Source of the DNA: Fibrobacter sp.
GTDB lineage: Bacteria; Fibrobacterota; Chitinivibrionia; Chitinivibrionales; Chitinispirillaceae
Reading direction: 5' to 3'
DNA: 64,000 bases
NCBI GenBank assembly: GCA_012728995.1
Contig: JAAYEB010000212.1
Location: forward strand, 1-64,000
The notes under the pieces were generated by a model. It was given only the letters and a program-made list of their open reading frames with translations, was not told the DNA's origin and ran no database searches. Both the position numbers and the translations under genes were made by a program. This document shows positions 56,557-64,000 of the stretch, one piece after another (the stretch's first letter is position 1; every line of letters starts with the position of its first letter).

Positions 56557-57384
56557 CTACTTCGTTCGTCTCCGTACTATGTACTTATTTGAAAGCTTAC
56601 GAGAGTTTCTTGTCCTGAGGCCTTTCGCCTTCTGCCCCCAAGGTGATACAGGATGACCACCTCCGGCAGTTTTTCCCTCTCCACCACCCATAGGATGATC
56701 AATCGGGTTCATTGCCACTCCACGTACAGTTGGCCTTATCCCTAAATGACGAGAACGTCCCGCAGATCCAAGTGCCATGTTCATATGTTCAGGATTACTT
56801 ACCTGTCCAATTGTAGCACAACAGTTTTCATGAACATTTCGTACTTCACTCGAAGGGAATTTGAGTTGTACCATTTCCCCTTCTTTTGCTACTATCTCGG
56901 CATACGCACCTGCGCTACGGGCAATCTGCCCACCTTTACCCTTTTTTATTTCAATATTGTGCACCATGGTACCGGCAGGTATATTTTTCAGCTGCATGCA
57001 GTTTCCTTCAGAAATGTCGGTTACAGCTCCAGAAACTACTTTCATCCCTGCTTTCATATTCGATGTAGCTAATATGTAACGTCTCTCTCCGTCCATATAT
57101 TTTATCAATGCTATAAACGAACTTCTATTTGGATCATATTCAATAGTTTCAACTATACCAGCGACATCATATTTATTTCTCTTAAAATCAATTTTCCTGT
57201 AAAACCTTTTGTGTGCACCACCCCGGTGACGGACTGTAATGACTCCCCTATTATTACGCCCATTGATCTTTTTCTTTACCTCAAGTAAAGGTTTATACGG
57301 CTCATCAGTTGTTACCTGTTTAAAATCGTTTGTTGATTTGTACCGTAAAGCAGGCGTTACAGGATTATATGTTTTTATTGGCAT
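56557..57384 (-). CDS. rplB: 50S ribosomal protein L2
   Basis: 275 aa. [40 protein letters not shown] and [14 protein letters not shown] hold the conserved His of the peptidyl transferase region. Start at [11 protein letters not shown] behind TTGGAG. Confidence 0.98.
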   Translation of the reverse strand: MPIKTYNPVTPALRYKSTNDFKQVTTDEPYKPLLEVKKKINGRNNRGVITVRHRGGAHKRFYRKIDFKRNKYDVAGIVETIEYDPNRSSFIALIKYMDGERRYILATSNMKAGMKVVSGAVTDISEGNCMQLKNIPAGTMVHNIEIKKGKGGQIARSAGAYAEIVAKEGEMVQLKFPSSEVRNVHENCCATIGQVSNPEHMNMALGSAGRSRHLGIRPTVRGVAMNPIDHPMGGGEGKTAGGGHPVSPWGQKAKGLRTRNSRKLSNKYIVRRRTK

Positions 57385-57419
57385 ATAGAACTCCAATTCC
57401 TCTCGTACACCTTAGTGTG

Positions 57420-57710
57420 CTATACCTCACCGAACTTCGCAATTGTCTGCCCTTCTCCGAGCTTTACAATCGCTTTTTTCCAGTCAGAACGATAACCGGA
57501 AAAACGTCCCATCCGTTTTTTCTTACCTTTGACTACCATTGTATTTACATCGACAACTTTGACTCCAAACAGATTCTCAACTGCCTTTCGGATCTGTGGT
57601 TTCGTAGCTGTTCTCATTACCTCAAACACATACCTGTTCTGATTTTCTTTCAGTATGGTATTTTTTTCAGTAATGGATGGATATCTTATGATCTGATGAT
57701 ACTTACTCAC
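57420..57710 (-). CDS. rplW: 50S ribosomal protein L23
   Basis: 96 aa. [20 protein letters not shown] and [23 protein letters not shown] start overlapping the rplD stop by 4 bases. Confidence 0.97.
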   Translation of the reverse strand: MSKYHQIIRYPSITEKNTILKENQNRYVFEVMRTATKPQIRKAVENLFGVKVVDVNTMVVKGKKKRMGRFSGYRSDWKKAIVKLGEGQTIAKFGEV

Positions 57711-58336
57711 AATGACACCACCTCTTTTACTTTTCCGACCAATTTCTCGTCTGAAAATATTATGTTCTCATTTTTTAAAACATCATATGCGTTAATTTCA
57801 GAAACATTTTTTATTTCTAGATCCCTGATGTTTCTACCTGAAAGATATATGTTTTGAGACTCGCTATCGACTATTAACAGGTTTTTCCTGCCATTTAACG
57901 ATATTGCCTTTAACATATCCTGAATTGTCCTGGTTTTTGGCTCATTACATTCGATATGATCAATAACAACCACATTCTCACTTTTAGCCCTTGAAGAATA
58001 AGCTGATTTCAAAGCCAGCCTTTTCATCTTCTTTGGAATCCTGGAATAGTAATCCCTTGGTTGTGGACCAAAAGCTTTCCCGCCTCTTACCCAGATCGGA
58101 GAAGTATTTGAGCCGGCCCTTGCCCGACCTGTACCCTTCTGTTTCCATGGTTTTTTACCACCACCGCTTACTTCAGCTCTGGTTTTTGTTTTGGCAGTTC
58201 CCTGACGCTTATTAGCCAAAAGCTGAGTAATAACCTGATGTAAAAGGGCTTCATTTACATCAGCACCAAAGACGTCTTCAGGTAATTCAATTTCACCTTT
58301 GACTGTCCCATCCTGTTGAAATATTTTAGCATTCAT
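57707..58336 (-). CDS. rplD: 50S ribosomal protein L4
   Basis: 209 aa. [20 protein letters not shown] is the conserved loop reaching the exit tunnel. In many bacteria L4 also represses its own S10 operon. AGGAT precedes ATG. Confidence 0.97.
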   Translation of the reverse strand: MNAKIFQQDGTVKGEIELPEDVFGADVNEALLHQVITQLLANKRQGTAKTKTRAEVSGGGKKPWKQKGTGRARAGSNTSPIWVRGGKAFGPQPRDYYSRIPKKMKRLALKSAYSSRAKSENVVVIDHIECNEPKTRTIQDMLKAISLNGRKNLLIVDSESQNIYLSGRNIRDLEIKNVSEINAYDVLKNENIIFSDEKLVGKVKEVVSL

Positions 58337-58358
58337 TATAATATTATCCTGGAAGAAT

Positions 58359-58985
58359 CTACCTGGATTCGTTTTTCTTTATGTAAACAATTCCTTTATT
58401 ACACCCTGGAACCGACCCCTTAACGAAAACCAGTTCCTTTTCTTTATCTATACCCATTACTTCAAGTCGTTTCATTGTAATTTTTGCATTTCCATAATGT
58501 CCCGACATTTTTAGACCTGGAAATACTCTTGATGGATCCGAATTTTGACCAATAGACCCATGCTCCCTAACATTTGTATTACCATGACTTTCACGACCTC
58601 TTGTAAAATTGTACCGTTTGATTGTACCAGCATGCCCTCGACCTTTTGATATTCCAGCCACATCGACATACTTTACATTCTCTAATAACTCGACACCAAC
58701 AACCTGCCCAGGCTGAACTTCTTCATTTTCATCAAGTTCAAATTCCTTTATAATTTTTGTCAGCGTTTTTCCGTTTCCTTTGAAATGTCCGATAAGAGGT
58801 TTATTCACTTTTTTCTCTTTTACCTCTTCAAACCCCAACTGTACTGCGGCATATCCGTCTTTTTCTTTTGTTTTCACCTGATGAACTACATTACCACCAG
58901 CATTTATGACAGTGACAGCAACAGTCCGACCCATCTCATCAAACAAACGAGTCATCCCAATTTTTTTTCCAATTAACCCCTGCAT
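58359..58985 (-). CDS. rplC: 50S ribosomal protein L3
   Basis: 208 aa. GLIGKKIGMTRLFDEMGRTV, GISKGRGHAGTIKRYNFTRG and GSIGQNSDPSRVFPGLKMSG. GTGAGGA precedes ATG. Confidence 0.97.
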   Translation of the reverse strand: MQGLIGKKIGMTRLFDEMGRTVAVTVINAGGNVVHQVKTKEKDGYAAVQLGFEEVKEKKVNKPLIGHFKGNGKTLTKIIKEFELDENEEVQPGQVVGVELLENVKYVDVAGISKGRGHAGTIKRYNFTRGRESHGNTNVREHGSIGQNSDPSRVFPGLKMSGHYGNAKITMKRLEVMGIDKEKELVFVKGSVPGCNKGIVYIKKNESR

Positions 58986-59032
58986 ATATAAATCCTCACC
59001 TAGCTTTCTGTGAATCAGCTCAATAAAACAAA

Positions 59033-59341
59033 TTACACTTTAATTTCAACATCTACACCAGCAGGTAAATCCAGTTTCATCAAAGAATCTACAGTTTGCG
59101 GAGTCGATTCAAGAATATCAATCAGACGTTTGTGCACACGTGTTTCAAACTGTTCTCTCGACTTTTTGTTAACATGTGGAGAACGCAATACCGTGTATAT
59201 AGTTTTTTCTGTAGGTAAAGGTATAGGTCCTGAGATCCTTGCACCTGTTCCCTTGGCAGTACGAACAATGTCTGATGCCGACTTATCTAGTATGTTGTGA
59301 TCGAATGACTTCAAACGAATTCTTATTCTTTCACCTGGCAT
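59033..59341 (-). CDS. rpsJ: 30S ribosomal protein S10
   Basis: 102 aa. [20 protein letters not shown] and [26 protein letters not shown] precedes ATG. Directly downstream of fusA by 43 bp; the tuf gene common at this spot is absent. Confidence 0.98.
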   Translation of the reverse strand: MPGERIRIRLKSFDHNILDKSASDIVRTAKGTGARISGPIPLPTEKTIYTVLRSPHVNKKSREQFETRVHKRLIDILESTPQTVDSLMKLDLPAGVDVEIKV

Positions 59342-59384
59342 GAATTTATGCTCCTTGTTTTTCTTTTCCTGTTAATATCCCGTT

Positions 59385-61466
59385 TTACCGTCGACCAATC
59401 CGACGTAAAATTTCATCTTCAATCGCTTTGGAGGTAACTTCGTATCGATCAAATTGCATCGTATAGACAGCTCTTCCCTGAGTAATTGATCTTAACGCAG
59501 TTGCATAACCAAACATTTCTGATAAAGGCGCCTCAGCATCAATTACCTGAGCATCTTTTCTTGGATTGATTCCAAGAACCTTACCTCTTCTGCTATTTAA
59601 ATCATTAATAACCGGCCCCATAAAATCAACTGGTACAACAATCTCAATTTTCATTACCGGTTCAAGTATTGAAGGATTTGCTTTTGAGCATGCACTTTTA
59701 AAAGCCATCGTACCAGCAATTTTAAACGCCATTTCAGTTGAATCTTCTGCATCGAATCTGGCATGTTTTAAAAATACCCTTACTCCAGATAACGGATATC
59801 CTGAAAGAATGCCACCACTTGAAGCTTCTTCAATGCCTTTTTTTACTGCCAATACGAATTCAGGCTGGAAATTCGGATCATCAATACCACTCTCAAAAAC
59901 GATTCCCCTTGATGTCTCAATCTGCTCTAGCTTAATCCCGATCTTGGCATATTGATTTTTGCCGCCAATGGGTTGAGAAAGTTCATATTCCTCAAAAACA
60001 GGTACAGTGATCGTTTCTCTATAAGAAACCTGTTGATTACCTACATAAACACCAATATTAAACTCTCTAATTAACCTATCTACCAGAATTTCCAGATGAA
60101 GCTCTCCCATACCTGCAATTAACCTTTGACCGGTTTCAGCATCTATACTTATTCTACATGTTGGATCCTCATCACTTAGCCTTTCAAGTGCTGTAACGAG
60201 TTTTTCCTCATCAACAGTACTTTTTGGTTCAATGGAACGAGATAAAACCGGTTCTGGAAATGTCATTTTTTCATAAACGATCTGGAAATCCTGATCACAT
60301 AATGTATCACCTGTAGTAGTATCTTTTAATCCAACCAGTGCTACAATATCCCCAACTCTCATTATCTGTTCTGCATGTCTTTTATTTGAATGCATTCTAA
60401 AAATTCTTGTTACTTTTTCCCTTGCTTTTGTTCTTGGATTAAAAAAGCTGTCTTTAAAACCAGCCTTACCAGAATATACTCTTACATAAGATAACTTACC
60501 GACATGCGAATCAGTAGCAATTTTAAAAACCAGAGCAGAAAAAGGATCATTCTGATCTGGAAACCTTTCGATTGCAACATTTTTTACAGGATCAGCCCCT
60601 TTAACCGCCCCTCTGTCTTCAGGGGATGGCAGATAATCACAAATCGCACCAATAAGTTGTTGTATGCCTTTATTTTTAAAAGCAGAACCACACAAAACAG
60701 GGCAAATCTTATTTCCAATTACTCCGCCCCTTATAGCCTCTTTAATAATTTTTTCATCAGGTGAAATGCCCTCCAGAATCTGTTGCATAAGTTCATCATT
60801 AAAATCTACAACAGACTCCAACATTTCTTCCCTGCCCTCCTGTACTTCATCAAGAATACTCGCCGGTATATCTTCTTCTATTACCTTTGCACCCAAAGTT
60901 TCTTCATCATATCGGTAAACTTTCATTTTAACCAGATCTATGACACCCTCAAATTCACCCTCTTTTCCTAACGGCAACTGAATTGCAACCGGTACAGCAG
61001 AGAGTTTTTTTCGCATCATTTCGATACAGTTTTCAAAATCCGCACCAACACGATCCATTTTATTTACAAACGCAATTCTGGGAACGTTATATTTATCGGC
61101 TTGACGCCAAACAGTCTCAGACTGAGGTTCTACGCCTCCCACAGAATCAAATACAGCAACTGCGCCATCCAGTACTCTCAAAGAACGTTCTACTTCCATA
61201 GTAAAATCTACATGACCAGGAGTATCAATAACATTAATCCGATACCCCATCCAGTTACATGTAGTTGCAGCAGAGGTGATCGTAATCCCACGTTCACGCT
61301 CCTGAACCATCCAGTCCATAACAGCATTTCCATTATGAACTTCCCCCATCCGGTGCACTATCCCAGAATAAAAAAGGATACGCTCCGTTGTGGTTGTCTT
61401 CCCTGCATCAATATGAGCCATAATGCCGATATTTCTTATTAATTTCAATTCTAATATATCACTCAT
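59385..61466 (-). CDS. fusA: Elongation factor G
   Basis: 693 aa GTPase of translocation and ribosome recycling. G1 [20 protein letters not shown]2 [12 protein letters not shown]3 [13 protein letters not shown]4 [10 protein letters not shown], then domains II-V including [20 protein letters not shown]. Weak Shine-Dalgarno (GAGAACTG). 92 bp downstream of rpsG. Confidence 0.98.
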   Translation of the reverse strand: MSDILELKLIRNIGIMAHIDAGKTTTTERILFYSGIVHRMGEVHNGNAVMDWMVQERERGITITSAATTCNWMGYRINVIDTPGHVDFTMEVERSLRVLDGAVAVFDSVGGVEPQSETVWRQADKYNVPRIAFVNKMDRVGADFENCIEMMRKKLSAVPVAIQLPLGKEGEFEGVIDLVKMKVYRYDEETLGAKVIEEDIPASILDEVQEGREEMLESVVDFNDELMQQILEGISPDEKIIKEAIRGGVIGNKICPVLCGSAFKNKGIQQLIGAICDYLPSPEDRGAVKGADPVKNVAIERFPDQNDPFSALVFKIATDSHVGKLSYVRVYSGKAGFKDSFFNPRTKAREKVTRIFRMHSNKRHAEQIMRVGDIVALVGLKDTTTGDTLCDQDFQIVYEKMTFPEPVLSRSIEPKSTVDEEKLVTALERLSDEDPTCRISIDAETGQRLIAGMGELHLEILVDRLIREFNIGVYVGNQQVSYRETITVPVFEEYELSQPIGGKNQYAKIGIKLEQIETSRGIVFESGIDDPNFQPEFVLAVKKGIEEASSGGILSGYPLSGVRVFLKHARFDAEDSTEMAFKIAGTMAFKSACSKANPSILEPVMKIEIVVPVDFMGPVINDLNSRRGKVLGINPRKDAQVIDAEAPLSEMFGYATALRSITQGRAVYTMQFDRYEVTSKAIEDEILRRIGRR

Positions 61467-61558
61467 AACAGTTCTCGATCGACACTTAACAGTATTTTTA
61501 TTCCCGATTCAGGATATATCAACTGTTAAATCAGCTCATAATATAAAATCAAAGATCT

Positions 61559-62029
61559 TTACCAACGAAAATGAGCAAAAGCCCTGTTAGCTTCAGCCAT
61601 TTTATGAGTATCTATTTTTTTCCTGACAGCACCGCCTTCATTTTTTGAAGCCTGAATAAACTCATTCGCGAGTTTTTCTGCAATGCTCTTCTCGGAACGC
61701 TGTTTTGCATATCCAATCAACCAACGAATAGCTAATGATGTTCTTCTATCAGAGGGAACTTCAATTGGAACCTGATAGTTTGCACCACCTATACGTCGCG
61801 ATTTAACCTCAAGTACAGGTTTAACATTTTCAACAGCTTTCTTGAATACCCCGATCCCATCTTGCCCGGTTCTCTCTGAAATCATTGTAATAGCTTTGTA
61901 AAAAACCCCCTCAGCAAGTCGTTTTTTACCGCCCTTTACAACGTTATTTACAAACTGAGTAACCAGTGTGCTATTAAACTTAGGATCAGGAATTAGATCT
62001 CTTTTTTGAGCTTTCCTTCTTCTCGACAT
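61559..62029 (-). CDS. rpsG: 30S ribosomal protein S7
   Basis: 156 aa. RRRKAQKRDLIPDPKFNSTL, RRIGGANYQVPIEVPSDRRT and ANRAFAHFRW at the end. AAAGGATTAAT precedes ATG. Confidence 0.98.
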   Translation of the reverse strand: MSRRRKAQKRDLIPDPKFNSTLVTQFVNNVVKGGKKRLAEGVFYKAITMISERTGQDGIGVFKKAVENVKPVLEVKSRRIGGANYQVPIEVPSDRRTSLAIRWLIGYAKQRSEKSIAEKLANEFIQASKNEGGAVRKKIDTHKMAEANRAFAHFRW

Positions 62030-62038
62030 ATTAATCCT

Positions 62039-62413
62039 TTATTTTTTCGGACGCTTAACACCATATTTTGAACGACTACGCTTACGATCCGTTACACCTT
62101 GTGTATCAAGAGCACCCCTGATAATATGATAACGAACCCCCGGAACATCTTTAACACGACCACCTCTAATCAAAACGATGGAATGTTCCTGTAAGTTATG
62201 CCCTTCACCTGGTATATACGCATTAACTTCCATATGATTGGTTAAACGCACTCTAGCCACTTTCCGCAATGCGGAATTAGGCTTTTTAGGTGTAGTGGTA
62301 AAAACTCTTGTACATACACCGCGCCTTTGTGGACACCCATGCAGTGCCGGAGATTTGCTCCGTACCTGCAAACTCTTTCGACCTTTACTTATAAGTTGAC
62401 TAATAGTTGGCAC
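62039..62413 (-). CDS. rpsL: 30S ribosomal protein S12
   Basis: 124 aa. [20 protein letters not shown] and [20 protein letters not shown]; the streptomycin-site loop reads PKKPNSA, with the wild-type Lys, and [23 protein letters not shown] start behind GGAGGATGACAG. Confidence 0.98.
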   Translation of the reverse strand: MPTISQLISKGRKSLQVRSKSPALHGCPQRRGVCTRVFTTTPKKPNSALRKVARVRLTNHMEVNAYIPGEGHNLQEHSIVLIRGGRVKDVPGVRYHIIRGALDTQGVTDRKRSRSKYGVKRPKK

Positions 62414-62491
62414 CTGTCATCCTCCAAAAAAAGACAGTCACTAAAAATAATAATTTGTATAATAACAAACAAACAAATTCTGATCTATTTA

Positions 62492-64000
62492 TCAGAATTG
62501 TCCGCCGATATCAACAAAATCTTCACTAGTATCATGCTCCATTACAGGAGCAGCCTCATTTTCCAGATTTTTTACCCTAAGACCCCTATATCTTTTCGAT
62601 CCAGTTCCAGCAGGAATTAGGTTACCCATAATGAGGTTTTCCTTTAATCCATTGAGATTATCCACTTTACCCTCTACTGCAGCTCTGGACAACACTTTTG
62701 TTGTTTCCTGGAATGATGCAGCACTGAGAAAAGATTCTGTAGTAAGAGATGCTTTAGTAATACCAAGCAACATAGGTTTAAATGTTGCAGGCTCACCACC
62801 CTCAGCAATTACCCGCTCATTCGCTTCGCGCAATCTCTTCTTATCAACATCATCTCCCTCAAGATATTCAGTGTCACCAGCCTTCTCAATACGAACTTTT
62901 CTGAGCATCTGTGCAACTATCACTTCAACATGCTTATCATTGATTGTAACACCCTGAAGTCGATAAACAGCCTGAATCTCATCAAGCAGATATTGCTGAA
63001 CTGCATTTTCACCTTTAATCCTAAGGATATCATGCGGATCTATAGATCCCTCACTTAAACGATCTCCAGCCTTAACACGGTCACCTTCATGAACCCGCAG
63101 ATGTTTTCCAAGCGGAATCAGATATTCACGGCTTTCATTCTGCTCGTCACGAATAATAATTTTTTTGTTACCACGTTCATTTTCACCAAATTCTACAAAA
63201 CCATCAATTTCTGAAACCACAGCAACATCTTTTGGTTTCCGTGCTTCAAAAAGCTCTGCAACCCTGGGAAGTCCACCTGTAATATCTCTACTTTTACTGC
63301 TTTCACGAGGGATCTTTATAAGAATATCACCCTCTTTAACATCCACTCCTTCCCTTATCTGCAAAAATCCACCTGTTGGAACAGCAATATTAGCAATTCT
63401 CTGTCCGGATTCATCAAGAATCTGTATATGCGGATGGAGTCTTCGTTCACGATGTTCAACAACTACAATATTAGTAATTCCCGAACGTTCATCGTATAAC
63501 TCCCTGACAGTTTCACCCTCAACCAGATCGTGAAAACGAATTTTTCCACTTTTGGGAGTCAATATTACATTATTATAGGGATCCCATTCAAAAAGAATCT
63601 CACCTTTCGCAACTTTCTGACCATCCTCTACTTTTGTAAAAGATCCATAAGGTACATTGTAACGAAATCTTTCCCTCTCCAAATCATCATGAATCGTAAT
63701 CTCTCCGGAACGATTCATAACTACCATTCCATTTTCATGCTTTACAGTCTCTACGTTATGAAATTTTACATAACCTTCAATTTTTGCGGTTTCCTTCGAT
63801 TGCGCAATAAGTCGTGATGCTGTTCCACCGATATGGAATGTACGCAATGTCAGCTGCGTACCTGGTTCACCAATACTTTGAGCAGCCATAATACCAACTG
63901 CTTCCCCTAAATTAACCGGCTTACCCGTAGCCAGGTTACGACCATAACAATGCTTACAAACACCTGTCGGAGAATCACAGGTTAAGACTGATCTGATAAC
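62492..64000 (-). CDS. rpoC: RNA polymerase beta' subunit (C-terminal part, 5' end beyond window)
   Basis: 503 codons of the C-terminal part; the frame is open to base 64000. It begins within the second zinc site ([19 protein letters not shown]), followed by [23 protein letters not shown] (trigger-loop region and bridge-proximal helix). Later blocks include [33 protein letters not shown] and [15 protein letters not shown], then a short acidic tail. 78 bp ahead of rpsL, so rpoC leads into the str genes. Confidence 0.97.
   Translation of the reverse strand, partial: VIRSVLTCDSPTGVCKHCYGRNLATGKPVNLGEAVGIMAAQSIGEPGTQLTLRTFHIGGTASRLIAQSKETAKIEGYVKFHNVETVKHENGMVVMNRSGEITIHDDLERERFRYNVPYGSFTKVEDGQKVAKGEILFEWDPYNNVILTPKSGKIRFHDLVEGETVRELYDERSGITNIVVVEHRERRLHPHIQILDESGQRIANIAVPTGGFLQIREGVDVKEGDILIKIPRESSKSRDITGGLPRVAELFEARKPKDVAVVSEIDGFVEFGENERGNKKIIIRDEQNESREYLIPLGKHLRVHEGDRVKAGDRLSEGSIDPHDILRIKGENAVQQYLLDEIQAVYRLQGVTINDKHVEVIVAQMLRKVRIEKAGDTEYLEGDDVDKKRLREANERVIAEGGEPATFKPMLLGITKASLTTESFLSAASFQETTKVLSRAAVEGKVDNLNGLKENLIMGNLIPAGTGSKRYRGLRVKNLENEAAPVMEHDTSEDFVDIGGQF

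Overview
The window comes from an AT-rich genome of a diderm (Gram-negative type) bacterium. Outer-membrane biogenesis genes show the diderm envelope: an LptD/OstA-type LPS exporter, a TamB-like protein directly followed by a BamA-family barrel, an LpxL-type acyltransferase and several lipoproteins. Secreted PEGA-domain proteins, a lipoprotein beginning with an NPWDP motif after its lipidated Cys, small RRM RNA-binding proteins, and the ablA/ablB pair for the osmolyte N-epsilon-acetyl-beta-lysine would suit a salt-adapted member of the Fibrobacterota (Chitinivibrionia-like). That placement is an inference from gene content and was not tested by phylogeny.

Layout. 1-6.2 kb: the 5' end of an exported protein, a beta-helix lipoprotein with endonuclease IV, a PEGA protein, Hsp20, and a Mg2+ channel (MgtE) with a small Gln/Asp-rich exported protein. 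6.5-10.3 kb: NmrA-type oxidoreductase, type-2 ArgC, TPR protein, VIT/CCC1-type carrier. 10.7-15.6 kb: RRM protein, a second MgtE fused to a PTS EIIA domain, a lipoprotein, a Trm112-like protein, and an exported protein of unknown function. 15.7-17.3 kb: an overlapping pair encoding a secreted FGE-fold protein that lacks catalytic cysteines and a double-PEGA protein. 17.8-24.8 kb: LptD, a PP-loop tRNA-thiolation-like ATPase, lipid A acyltransferase, a second RRM protein, a baeRF release-factor-like protein. 24.9-31.4 kb: GT2-TPR glycosyltransferase overlapping a degenerate receiver, GH3-family ligase, hybrid histidine kinase, MerR regulator. 31.9-35.1 kb: ablA (kamA) and ablB separated by an inverted-repeat element, then an FKBP isomerase. 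35.4-42.1 kb: tamB-bamA. 42.7-45.2 kb: DUF1846 protein and class II fructose-bisphosphate aldolase.

45.3-64.0 kb is one unbroken minus-strand run of translation and transcription genes joining the classical str, S10, spc and alpha operons: rpoC(partial)-rpsL-rpsG-fusA-rpsJ-rplC-rplD-rplW-rplB-rpsS-rplV-rpsC-rplP-rpmC-rpsQ-rplN-rplX-rplE-rpsN-rpsH-rplF-rplR-rpsE-rpmD-rplO-secY-infA-rpmJ-rpsM-rpsK-rpsD-rpoA-rplQ, ending in a clear intrinsic terminator. tuf is missing between fusA and rpsJ, and adk/map between secY and infA.

No CRISPR array, integrase, transposase, rRNA or tRNA gene was seen. The most unusual items are an EIIA-MgtE fusion, a small dispersed intergenic element family (three candidate copies, one inside the abl operon with a 16-bp stem), a possible ~100-nt structured RNA ending in an orphan terminator, a phosphoacceptor-less receiver overlapping a glycosyltransferase, and the FGE-fold/PEGA secreted pair. 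I did not find a complete, clearly new multigene defence or mobile system.
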